From UMGS172 sp045649545 (lineage in GTDB: Bacteria > Bacillota > Clostridia > Oscillospirales > Acutalibacteraceae): a stretch of 47,068 nt of DNA. The stretch lies in contig JAZRQE010000041.1 in assembly GCA_045649545.1 (NCBI GenBank), positions 1 to 47,068 on the forward strand. Reading direction: 5' to 3'. The notes beneath the pieces are model-generated. The model worked only from the letters and a program-made list of their open reading frames with translations. It did no database searches and had not been told where the DNA came from. The position numbers were made by a program, and so were the translations under genes. This document shows positions 40,025 through 46,845 of this stretch, piece by piece; within the stretch, counting starts at the first letter, position 1; each line of letters opens with the position of its first letter.

Positions 40025-42052
40025 ATGAATTCTTATGATAACATTCGTTATGTAAAAGGCGTCGGCGAAAAACGTGCCGAGCTGTTTCGACAGCTCGGCA
40101 TTGAAAGCGTCGACGCTTTGTTGCACCATTACCCACGCGGATACATAGACCGTTCGCATCCGTTAAAACTTCACGAAGCGCCATTTGACCGCCCTTGCTG
40201 TATAAGAGCCAAGGTGTTCAGTGAGGTTAGAGAAATCTATGTCCGTCACAAAATGGTGATTTATAAGTTTTTCGCTAACGACGGCGAAAACAACGTTGAA
40301 ATAACGCTTTTCAACCAAAAATGGATTGCTGAAAAGTTAGAATTCGGTAAAGAATTCTTATTTTACGGTATTGTTAACCGCACCTTGTTTTCTTGTGAAA
40401 TGTCCTCGCCTGAAATTTACGACGTTTCAGAGCAAACCGTAATGCCTATATACCGCCAAACTGCAGGACTTAATTCTAAAGCAATTTCCAAGGTTGTTGC
40501 TACTGTTTTGTCAGGATATGAACCGGATGAGCCGTTCCCGGAAGAAATGCTCAATAAATTTAACCTTTTAGGGCTGAAAGAGGCCCTTTTAGGTATTCAT
40601 TTTCCAAAAAGTATGCGTGAACTTGAACAGGCACGCAGAAGATTGGTCTTTCAGGAACTTTTCTTCTTGCAAACCGGTATACTCTTTCAAAAAGAAACCC
40701 GCTGTGCTGTAACCCCCGTAAAAATAAACGAGAGTCCGTTAAAAGAATTTAAAAATTTACTGCCGTTTACACTTACGGATGCACAAGATAAGGCAATTAA
40801 CGATTGCTTACGGGATATGAGCTCCTCAAAACCGATGAGCCGTCTTATTCAAGGAGATGTCGGCTCAGGTAAAACCGCGGTGGCAGTCGCATTGAGTTAC
40901 TGTGCTAAATTTTCGGGATACCAAAGTATTATTATGGCACCGACCGAGGTTTTAGCAGTTCAACATTTTGAAACTTTCAAAAACATTTTAGATAACACCG
41001 GTATAAAAATTGCTTTACTTACCGGCTCGGTCACAAAGGCTAAAAAACTGAAGTTAAAGGAAGCCATTGCCCAAGGTGAAATTGACATTGTTATCGGCAC
41101 GCATGCCGTATTGCAAGAGGACGTTCAATTTAAGCGTTTAGGGTTAATCGTTACCGACGAACAACACCGTTTTGGTGTTGAGCAACGTACTTCGCTCTTA
41201 AATAAGGGGAACGAGCCGCATATGTTAGTTATGTCGGCAACACCCATCCCCCGTACAATGTCACTGATTTTTTACGGCGACCTTGATATAAGTATTATTG
41301 ACTCACTTCCTAAAGGCAGACAACCAATACAAACCTTTTTGATTGACTCTAATATAAGAAAAAGAGCATACAACTATATTCGCGACCACCTGGACCAAGG
41401 ACGGCAAGGTTATATTGTCTGTCCTATGGTTGAGGAAAACGAAACGGTTGACTTGGCTTCAGCTGTGAAATATTACGAGGATATATCAGAGAATGATTTC
41501 AAAAATTATAAGGTTGGCTTATTACACGGCAAAATGAAACCCAAAGAAAAGGACGCTGTAATGAAAGCATTTTCAGAGGGCGAAATTCAACTTTTAGTAA
41601 GCACCACCGTTATCGAGGTCGGTATCGACGTGCCGAATGCCGTTATAATGCTTATAGAAAACGCCGAGCGTTTTGGTTTGAGCCAATTACATCAGTTACG
41701 CGGTCGTATAGGCAGAGGCAACCACGCTTCAACCTGTATCCTGCTTTCCGACCACAAGGGTGAAACCAACCAAAGACTAAAGTTTATGTGCAGTACAGTT
41801 GACGGATTTAAGGTTGCAGATGAGGACCTACGTCTTCGCGGGCCGGGTGACTTTTTGGGCAAACGTCAGCACGGTTTACCCTTACTTAAAATTGCCGATT
41901 TGTCCGAAGATATGGAGCTTTTCCGTTTAGCAGGCAACGCCGCAAAAGAGCTTTATTCTACCGACCCAAAACTACTTTTATCCGAAAATGCTCCCTTAAA
42001 AACCTATATTTCAACCCTTTTCAAAACTGCAAAGCAATATGGTTATAATTAA
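40025..42052 (+). CDS. recG: ATP-dependent DNA helicase RecG (675 aa)
   Basis: Remodels stalled forks and Holliday junctions. Domain order: wedge/OB region (about 1-220, starting YVKGVGEKRAELFRQLGI), helicase core with Walker A GDVGSGKTAVAVALSY and the DEQHRFG box, then motif V/VI in TTVIEVGIDVPNAVIMLIENAERFGLSQLHQLRGRIGRG. Normal length. Either the ATG at 40025 or a TTG nine bases earlier, which overlaps fakA, could be the start; no strong ribosome binding site separates them. Confidence 0.95.
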   Translation: MNSYDNIRYVKGVGEKRAELFRQLGIESVDALLHHYPRGYIDRSHPLKLHEAPFDRPCCIRAKVFSEVREIYVRHKMVIYKFFANDGENNVEITLFNQKWIAEKLEFGKEFLFYGIVNRTLFSCEMSSPEIYDVSEQTVMPIYRQTAGLNSKAISKVVATVLSGYEPDEPFPEEMLNKFNLLGLKEALLGIHFPKSMRELEQARRRLVFQELFFLQTGILFQKETRCAVTPVKINESPLKEFKNLLPFTLTDAQDKAINDCLRDMSSSKPMSRLIQGDVGSGKTAVAVALSYCAKFSGYQSIIMAPTEVLAVQHFETFKNILDNTGIKIALLTGSVTKAKKLKLKEAIAQGEIDIVIGTHAVLQEDVQFKRLGLIVTDEQHRFGVEQRTSLLNKGNEPHMLVMSATPIPRTMSLIFYGDLDISIIDSLPKGRQPIQTFLIDSNIRKRAYNYIRDHLDQGRQGYIVCPMVEENETVDLASAVKYYEDISENDFKNYKVGLLHGKMKPKEKDAVMKAFSEGEIQLLVSTTVIEVGIDVPNAVIMLIENAERFGLSQLHQLRGRIGRGNHASTCILLSDHKGETNQRLKFMCSTVDGFKVADEDLRLRGPGDFLGKRQHGLPLLKIADLSEDMELFRLAGNAAKELYSTDPKLLLSENAPLKTYISTLFKTAKQYGYN

Positions 42053-42059
42053 CTAAACT

Positions 42060-42098
42060 AAAACCGCTACAGTGTCAAACGATACCGTAGCGGTTTTA
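42060..42098 (+). terminator. Terminator of recG
   Basis: AAAACCGCTAC / GTAGCGGTTTT stem with a second inner stem (GTGTC..GATAC), followed by ATAT. It starts 8 bases after the recG stop. The 21 bases after its right arm are repeated 69 bases later. Confidence 0.85.
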
Positions 42099-42182
42099 TA
42101 TGATTTTGGTTCAATTTAATTTTAATAAAAGAAACACAGCGACACCTTGCAGTGTCGCTGTGTTTTATATGATTTTGGTTCA
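42093..42182. repeat. 21-bp direct repeat at the end of the phage cassette
   Basis: The sequence from 42093 to 42113 (starting GTTTTATATGATTTTGG) recurs exactly at 42162-42182. Both copies directly follow a hairpin terminator arm, and the second copy contains the holin stop codon. A duplicated junction of a recombination or a double terminator unit would look like this. Confidence 0.7.
42132..42166 (-). terminator. Terminator of the phage lysis cassette
   Basis: AAACACAGCGACAC / GTGTCGCTGTGTTT, a perfect 14-bp stem with a 6-base loop. On the minus strand it is followed by CTTTTATTAAAATT, a T-rich tail. It lies 14 bases after the holin stop. Confidence 0.85.
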
Positions 42183-42377
42183 CTTAACTTCAGGCAAACC
42201 TGCAACCGATGTCAGAATTGAAACCAACCCTGCGAGCAGTGAAGTGCCGATAACAGCACCCCAACCAACCTCGTCAATACTAATACCAACCGGTATCATT
42301 GCCACTGCAGTTTGTGCAACCGTCTTAACTGCACGAACACCTGCAGCCTTAAGCCATTTTTTAAAATCAGTTTTCAT
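42180..42377 (-). CDS. Phage holin, r1t-like (65 aa)
   Basis: Small membrane protein that times lysis by opening the cell membrane to the endolysin. The pattern KTDFKKWLKAAGVRAVKTVAQTAVAMIPVGISIDEVGWGAVIGTSLLAGLVSILTSVAGLPE has two hydrophobic helices and the charged N terminus of r1t-type holins. An AGGAGG sits nine bases before the ATG. It is the last gene of the cassette and follows the coiled-coil protein by 9 bases. Confidence 0.85.
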   Translation of the reverse strand: MKTDFKKWLKAAGVRAVKTVAQTAVAMIPVGISIDEVGWGAVIGTSLLAGLVSILTSVAGLPEVK

Positions 42378-42386
42378 GAAAACCTC

Positions 42387-42626
42387 CTATTTATGATATA
42401 CTTCAAGGTCACTGATTCGGTGATTGATCACCTTGATTTCCTCACTGATAACGGCACCCGCCTGCTCTAACTTATAAACACGGTCGATTACCTTATTATG
42501 CTTTTCAACCTTTGTTTCGAGCTGTTCTATACGGTAATTAGTTAATTTGTTGGCAGTTAAAATTCCACCAAATGTGCCAAGCATTGTTCCAAGCAATGCC
42601 AATAGAGAAACTGCGATATCGGTCAT
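42387..42626 (-). CDS. Phage membrane protein with coiled coil, XhlA-like (79 aa)
   Basis: An N-terminal hydrophobic helix (about residues 5-25, VSLLALLGTMLGTFGGILT) followed by a predicted coiled coil (LTNYRIEQLETKVEKHNKVIDRVYKLEQ and later EEIKVINHRISDLE). The architecture matches haemolysin XhlA-like or accessory lysis proteins found between endolysin and holin genes in Firmicute phages, here with the membrane segment at the opposite end. No firm family call. Confidence 0.6.
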   Translation of the reverse strand: MTDIAVSLLALLGTMLGTFGGILTANKLTNYRIEQLETKVEKHNKVIDRVYKLEQAGAVISEEIKVINHRISDLEVYHK

Positions 42627-42629
42627 ATT

Positions 42630-43382
42630 TTACACCCCCAAAATACGCTTCCAGGTGTTGAGTCCTACACAGCCGTCAGCAACCAAGCCAAAACGTTTCT
42701 GCCATTCTGTAACAGCCTTTTTGGTGTCCTTGCCAAACTTACCGTCTGCTTTTTCACCTACTGCGGCTTGAACAATTTTTGTGAGGTTACGGTATTTATA
42801 AATAATACGCTTTTTACAAATAGCCTTTTCAGCTACTGCCTCGCACTCTTTACCCCAGATACCGTCTGCACCACTTTTAAAAGTAAAACCGTCAGCTATT
42901 GCCGCCTTTTGCCAAGCAAGAACAACTGTGTTTGTTTTAACTTCAGGTGCTCCACCAAAAGTTGAACGATATTCTTGAGCGTGACCAAACCAAAAGCCTT
43001 TCTTATCACGAACATCAATATGCACGAAATGTCCATCTTTAGATGTATCGTATAATCCGACGCCTTTAACACCGATGCTTTCAGCAAATTTAGCAACTTC
43101 TACCGGTTCAACTCCCTCAACCTTAATATCAGCAGCCATGCCTTTTAAATGCTTACTTGATTTAACACCGCCAACTTTAGGGTTGTGTATTTCACAACGG
43201 TATGAGCTTGAGATTTTTACAGGCTTACCAAAATGGTCTCGGATAGCCTGTAAGTGTTCAACCAATTTTGTATCAATAAGTGTTTTCGAACAGCAACCTT
43301 TGCCATTGCAGTCAAACTCAGTTGTTTTAAAGTTATCAGTCAGTTGAACGCATACACCCTTTTTATATTCTTTAACTGCCAT
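42630..43382 (-). CDS. Phage endolysin: M15A peptidase with two peptidoglycan-binding domains (250 aa)
   Basis: Residues about 10-130 are an M15A-type peptidase with the zinc and catalytic residues in SSSYRCEIHNPKVGGVKSSKHLKGMAADIKV and FVHIDVR; it cleaves cell-wall peptide bonds. Two repeats in the C-terminal half (about 145-182 and 200-250; KADGKFGKDTKKAVTEWQKRFGLVADGCVGLNTWKRILGV in the second) are peptidoglycan-binding_1 domains. It lacks a signal peptide and so would be released by the holin next to it. Start at 43382 is one base from the stop of the next gene. Confidence 0.85.
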   Translation of the reverse strand: MAVKEYKKGVCVQLTDNFKTTEFDCNGKGCCSKTLIDTKLVEHLQAIRDHFGKPVKISSSYRCEIHNPKVGGVKSSKHLKGMAADIKVEGVEPVEVAKFAESIGVKGVGLYDTSKDGHFVHIDVRDKKGFWFGHAQEYRSTFGGAPEVKTNTVVLAWQKAAIADGFTFKSGADGIWGKECEAVAEKAICKKRIIYKYRNLTKIVQAAVGEKADGKFGKDTKKAVTEWQKRFGLVADGCVGLNTWKRILGV

Positions 43383-43636
43383 TAAAACTCGGGCTCACTT
43401 TCTTCATTATCTTCGATGACTTCGAGGTCTTCAGTGACTTCAAAATCTTTAAGAACTTCGGGTTCTTCAAGAACTTCATACTGTAAGTCAATAGCAGTTT
43501 GAATTTCTGCAAGGTCACCCTCAGTAAGAACACCCTTTTCAAGCCAACCCACCGCACTTAAAATAATCTGATAGTCAGCCATTTTACCAACTGCTTTAAT
43601 AAACCCAGATTTAATAAATTCCTTTAAATTAAACAT
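43382..43636 (-). CDS. Small phage protein, XkdX/CD1375-like N terminus with acidic tail (84 aa)
   Basis: The first 50 residues (MFNLKEFIKSGFIKAVGKMADYQIILSAVGWLEKGVLTEGDLAEIQTAID) look like the small proteins that sit between tail fibre and lysin genes in Firmicute prophages. The C-terminal 30 residues are almost all Glu, Asp, Val and Leu in a repeated pattern (EVLEEPEVLKDFEVTEDLEV), an acidic low-complexity tail. AGGAGG precedes the ATG. It overlaps the tail-fibre stop by a base. Confidence 0.6.
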   Translation of the reverse strand: MFNLKEFIKSGFIKAVGKMADYQIILSAVGWLEKGVLTEGDLAEIQTAIDLQYEVLEEPEVLKDFEVTEDLEVIEDNEESEPEF

Positions 43637-45291
43637 TATAAATTTCCTCCTAAAGATATTATTGCTTGTTGTAATTCGGCAAAAGCCTTGTTTAAATCTC
43701 TGTTGTATTCACATTCTATTTTTGACACTAATTTAACTTGAGGATTAGTGAATGACACGGAACCGGTATCATCATCTCTACCAAAGCAAATTAAATTGTA
43801 TTTCCCGGATACGGTTGGTTTAAACGTTAGTTCTAATTTACCCAAAGCATTTAACTGTATCTTATCGCTTTCGTAGTTATTATACTGTAAACAAACTGCA
43901 TAAGGCTTAAGCTTTTCTTCGCTCAAATGATTTAAAACAAAACTAAGAACTTCAACACTAAAGATGTATTCTTTTCCCGCTTCTAAATGTGACCCTTCTA
44001 ATATTAATGGTCTATAGTAGTTATTAGAAGAAAGATAAACTTCGTCATAACCGGGTACAGTTATCCCATCACTACTGCTAAACCAACTATTAGGTTTGCT
44101 TAAAACGTTACCTGTGAGCAAGTTTGTAGTATTACTTTCAGCAGAAAGCATCATTGTAGGATAAATCGACGGCACGGTTAAACTTCCGTCTGCTTGGGCA
44201 GTATAGGTTTCGGGCTTTACATACGGCTCATATTCAGTTGATACAGTACCTAATTCAATTTGAGGGTATAATGTTTCGTCTACTGTGACACCCTTTGGTA
44301 TATTTATCGATACAGGTAAATATTCTGACCATGCGTTATAGTACATTCTTTTCCCTATGGCATACTCCCCATTCGTTGCACTATCTTTGTAGATTGCATC
44401 TATTGTTTTATCACCAAAGTTGATGTGATACGAAAGAATAAAAACAGTACCACCTCCCTCGGCTGTTCCTTTTACAGTGACGCTTCCGTCTCCGTTATCA
44501 GTAAAAGTAACACCATTCTTTACTAACGGTGATTTTGGGGTATCTACATACGGGTAAGGCAAAAGGTTCTTACCGCAAGCTGTAACGCTTAATGTGTTAG
44601 ACTCATCAGCATCACTAAACTGAACCTTAACCGTATGCTCAATAGGTGATACGTCATTTAATAGTACAACACTCGAAGTTTTATTTCCCTTTAATGAGTT
44701 TGCCAAATTATTGTTGGCAAGGGACTCTGCCGCACGCTCCGCCCTTTGAGCGTGTATGGCCGCTGTACTTGCTTGAACACTAGCCTCAATCGAATTGGCG
44801 ATTGCCAAATCTGCACTGTTTGAAGCACTTTTAGCAGACTTTTCAGCATCTTCGCAAAAATTGCTTGCATTTTCGGCTGCTGCAGTACATATATGCAATG
44901 CCTCTTCAAAACAATCCGCACCATCGTCAACTTTCTGAAACGGAACTTCTGAACAGTCAACCTGAAAACTGAACACGCCACTCTTTAATATTAAATTAAT
45001 TTCCGACTCGTCACCTTTATATCCCAAAAGCTGACAGTTGATTTTTGGCGGTTTCATTACATCTTGTGGGAGATTACACTGAACTACATTGTTTTGGCTT
45101 AAAAACAGTTTTTCACTATAAAACCCATCAATGACAATACGAAAATAATCCGCCTTAGAATAAAGGCTTAAGCCCTCTTCAGTAAACCCGACCTCTAAAG
45201 ACACCGCATTATGCTCACCACTGTAACCGATTAACTGCGTAGTTACCTCGACTTTACCATTTAAATCAACAATTGCAGTAATATGTCGCAC
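43636..45291 (-). CDS. Phage baseplate/tail-fibre-like protein (551 aa)
   Basis: Three parts are visible. The first 120 residues (ITAIVDLNGKVEVTTQLIGYSGEHNAVSLEVGF) resemble the N-terminal attachment domain of BppU-type baseplate proteins. Residues about 130-200 are an Ala/Ser-rich coiled coil (AAAENASNFCEDAEKSAKSASNSADLA), typical of trimeric fibres. The rest contains a beta-rich block that is common in phage tail proteins (VTFTDNGDGSVTVKGTAEGG) and a C-terminal carbohydrate-binding-like sandwich. Start is a GTG at 45291 with AAGGAGG eight bases upstream. No capsid, tail tube or tape measure gene is found near it. Confidence 0.75.
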   Translation of the reverse strand: MRHITAIVDLNGKVEVTTQLIGYSGEHNAVSLEVGFTEEGLSLYSKADYFRIVIDGFYSEKLFLSQNNVVQCNLPQDVMKPPKINCQLLGYKGDESEINLILKSGVFSFQVDCSEVPFQKVDDGADCFEEALHICTAAAENASNFCEDAEKSAKSASNSADLAIANSIEASVQASTAAIHAQRAERAAESLANNNLANSLKGNKTSSVVLLNDVSPIEHTVKVQFSDADESNTLSVTACGKNLLPYPYVDTPKSPLVKNGVTFTDNGDGSVTVKGTAEGGGTVFILSYHINFGDKTIDAIYKDSATNGEYAIGKRMYYNAWSEYLPVSINIPKGVTVDETLYPQIELGTVSTEYEPYVKPETYTAQADGSLTVPSIYPTMMLSAESNTTNLLTGNVLSKPNSWFSSSDGITVPGYDEVYLSSNNYYRPLILEGSHLEAGKEYIFSVEVLSFVLNHLSEEKLKPYAVCLQYNNYESDKIQLNALGKLELTFKPTVSGKYNLICFGRDDDTGSVSFTNPQVKLVSKIECEYNRDLNKAFAELQQAIISLGGNL

Positions 45292-45304
45292 TTACATTAC
45301 CTCC

Positions 45305-45367
45305 TTATTTCACAGAATACAGCTTCCCTTTTACCTCGTAAACGCGTACAACGTTGGTGCAACTCAT
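45305..45367 (-). CDS. Possible short ORF or decayed phage sequence upstream of the fibre gene (20 aa)
   Basis: A short frame, MSCTNVVRVYEVKGKLYSVK, ends 13 bases before the fibre gene start. The frame is open further upstream (ending LYTFEYLT at the joint) but without a clear start codon or ribosome binding site. It could be the last remnant of a phage gene that was truncated on this side, which would mark the left edge of the cassette. Low confidence. Confidence 0.25.
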   Translation of the reverse strand: MSCTNVVRVYEVKGKLYSVK

Positions 45368-45641
45368 TGTCAAGTATTCAAAGGTATACAAATTGTATTT
45401 TTGTTTCCATAACGTCAACCAAATTTAATTTATGTTAACTAAATAACCTTAAAGGTTTTTAGACTTATCCACATTGATTTCAACATTAACGGCACTGTTC
45501 GACAGAAATTTCCTTGATTTCACGCTAACAGTATGTGGATAACTATGTGGAAAAAGTGGATTACTAAACGTATACAAATAATTGACAATTTTGATTATGT
45601 TAAGCAGTGTTACACGAAATTTGTTACATATTTCACAAAAC
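45368..45641. other. Intergenic region with DnaA-box cluster
   Basis: There is no convincing gene here. It contains a perfect DnaA box TTATCCACA at 45465-45473 on the plus strand and a perfect inverted copy TGTGGATAA at 45534-45542, followed by a one-mismatch box (TGTGGAAAA, 45546-45554) and a two-mismatch box (AGTGGATTA, 45555-45563). The rest is AT-rich with no clear promoter for the fibre gene. An ORF of 77 codons on the minus strand here is not protein-like. Confidence 0.65.
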
Positions 45642-45673
45642 AAAAAGCCGTCTGTGATAAAATCACAGACGGC
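45642..45673 (-). terminator. Terminator of the CarD-family gene
   Basis: GCCGTCTGTGA / TCACAGACGGC, an 11-bp perfect stem with a 5-base loop, followed on the minus strand by TTTTTG. It starts 15 bases after the stop. Confidence 0.9.
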
Positions 45674-45687
45674 AAAAATCATTTTAG

Positions 45688-46191
45688 TTATATATTTTCC
45701 GTTTCACTTTTAATGTAATCTCCAACCTCGTTAGGTTGAATATTCAAAACAACCGAAAACTCATCCTGAATCAATCTCTGTGCTTCTTTCAAAGCACGTT
45801 CATCAGCAATGTGTAGCCTTTTTCCGGTCCCGGACAAAAGGTTTTGACGGTTATGCAAGGTACGTACTAATACCAAACAAGCCTTTCGGTCACCTGAACA
45901 AATAATCTCTGAAAACTTTTCTCTGCGTTCACTATCGTTATCGGACCAGATATCCGGTTCTTTACTTAATGAACATAACATACTTTTAATTTCCTCTGCC
46001 GACAAAATACGTCGCACCTTACTCAACAATTTTTCATTATCGAGTGGAATATAAACTGTGGACGATGTTTGAGATACTGGCTTTAAAACATAATACTTCT
46101 TAATATCTCTACCGATACGCTTATCCTCAACGCTATCAACAACGCACACTCCTGTTGTACCGTACATAACCTTTTCATTAAGTTTAAGCAC
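45688..46191 (-). CDS. CarD-family transcriptional regulator (167 aa)
   Basis: CarD/CdnL proteins bind RNA polymerase beta through an N-terminal Tudor-like domain and stabilise open promoters. This domain spans residues about 1-65 (VMYGTTGVCVVDSVEDKRIGRDIKKYYVLKPVSQTSSTVYIPLDNEKLLSKVRRILS), and a helical DNA-contact domain follows. The start is a GTG (46191) with GAGG about 11 bases upstream. It has no operon partner and its promoter region (TATAAT at 46207-46212, minus strand) abuts the hairpin array. Confidence 0.88.
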   Translation of the reverse strand: MLKLNEKVMYGTTGVCVVDSVEDKRIGRDIKKYYVLKPVSQTSSTVYIPLDNEKLLSKVRRILSAEEIKSMLCSLSKEPDIWSDNDSERREKFSEIICSGDRKACLVLVRTLHNRQNLLSGTGKRLHIADERALKEAQRLIQDEFSVVLNIQPNEVGDYIKSETENI

Positions 46192-46225
46192 CTTTTCACC
46201 GTCCTCATTATAATGATTGTAGTTA

Positions 46226-46395
46226 GTCGAAACGCTCTAAAAGCGTTTCGACAAGCCACTTGTTAAGTGGCTTTAGCAAAATTAAAATATAATATTTAAT
46301 TTTGCACGACATTTATTTCAATGGAAAAGGACAAATTTTTAGTAAAAATTTGTCGCAAAATCAAAGATTTTGTGGCGAAACAGGATTGTTTCGCC
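46226..46395. repeat. Array of six consecutive perfect hairpins with unrelated stems
   Basis: Inverted repeats, all perfect except the fifth which ends in a G-U pair: 46226-46252 (11-bp stem, GTCGAAACGCT), 46253-46273 (9 bp, AAGCCACTT), 46276-46305 (11 bp, GCAAAATTAAA), 46330-46354 (11-12 bp, GACAAATTTTTA), 46355-46373 (8 bp) and 46374-46395 (9 bp, GGCGAAACA). Neighbouring stems touch or nearly touch; only one has a 24-base gap before it. The six stem sequences are different. There are no T runs, so they are not simple terminators, and no gene is embedded. Confidence 0.75.
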
Positions 46396-46569
46396 TAACC
46401 TATTTCATTATATTTAACATATATATTTTAACATTTTTTGACAAAAAATGTAATGCACAAAATTCACAAAATTATGCCACACTTTATAGAAAAAAAGTAA
46501 AAATTGACGTTTTTAAATTTGCAACATTATATTTATATATAATTATTATCAAATACCGCTTCGTTTAAA
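46396..46569. other. AT-rich gene-free region
   Basis: About 175 bases of AT-rich sequence between the hairpin array and the terminator of the small membrane protein gene. A loose 88-codon ORF runs across this and the hairpins but has no protein-like features. I see no promoter, operator or repeat that I can support here. Confidence 0.5.
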
Positions 46570-46599
46570 CAAAAAAGTCCCCACAGTTAAGTGGGGACT
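46570..46599 (-). terminator. Terminator of the decarboxylase operon
   Basis: AGTCCCCAC / GTGGGGACT stem followed by TTTTTT on the minus strand, 27 bases after the stop of the small membrane protein gene. Confidence 0.9.
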
Positions 46600-46626
46600 A
46601 ATCCATGTTTAAAAGTTATTTATCGC

Positions 46627-46830
46627 TTATTTTTTAGAAAAGATTTTATTAATAAGCAATGTTGCAAGTATGATAACACCGATTAAAGCGAAGATAACCA
46701 GCATACCGATGCCTGCCTTAGGCAGAATTTCAAGAGCCTTTTCGGGATGCCACTGCATACCCTTTTCCACAACATCATTAACGTTGGAAGGAGCGTTTAA
46801 AAGATTCAAAAACATATTCAATAATTTCAT
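46627..46830 (-). CDS. Small membrane protein, gamma-subunit-like of Oad-type decarboxylase (67 aa)
   Basis: One transmembrane helix near the C terminus (about residues 40-62: AGIGMLVIFALIGVIILATLLINKIF) with a soluble N-terminal part; OadG-like gamma subunits have one helix near the N terminus, so this is only loosely similar. Location right after the beta subunit gene makes an accessory or assembly role in a sodium-pumping decarboxylase the best guess. AGGAGG precedes the ATG and a terminator follows. Confidence 0.55.
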   Translation of the reverse strand: MKLLNMFLNLLNAPSNVNDVVEKGMQWHPEKALEILPKAGIGMLVIFALIGVIILATLLINKIFSKK

Positions 46831-46845
46831 TATTTATCTCCTCCT

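Noticed and set aside
42100..42396. 98-codon ORF on the plus strand over the holin gene
   Set aside because: It is a shadow of the antisense holin frame, which has good codon structure and an AGGAGG site.
45465..45563. Chromosomal oriC
   Set aside because: DnaA boxes are present, but dnaA, dnaN, rpmH or gidA are not adjacent and no DNA unwinding repeats (AT-rich 13-mers) were recognised; reported only as a box cluster.
45449..45682. 77-codon ORF on the minus strand in the gap next to carD
   Set aside because: It runs through the DnaA boxes and the CarD terminator hairpin, has no ribosome binding site and its translation looks random.
46302..46568. 88-codon ORF on the plus strand
   Set aside because: It starts inside the third hairpin of the array and passes through the AT-rich gap; low-complexity translation rich in Ile, Phe and Tyr, with no ribosome binding site.
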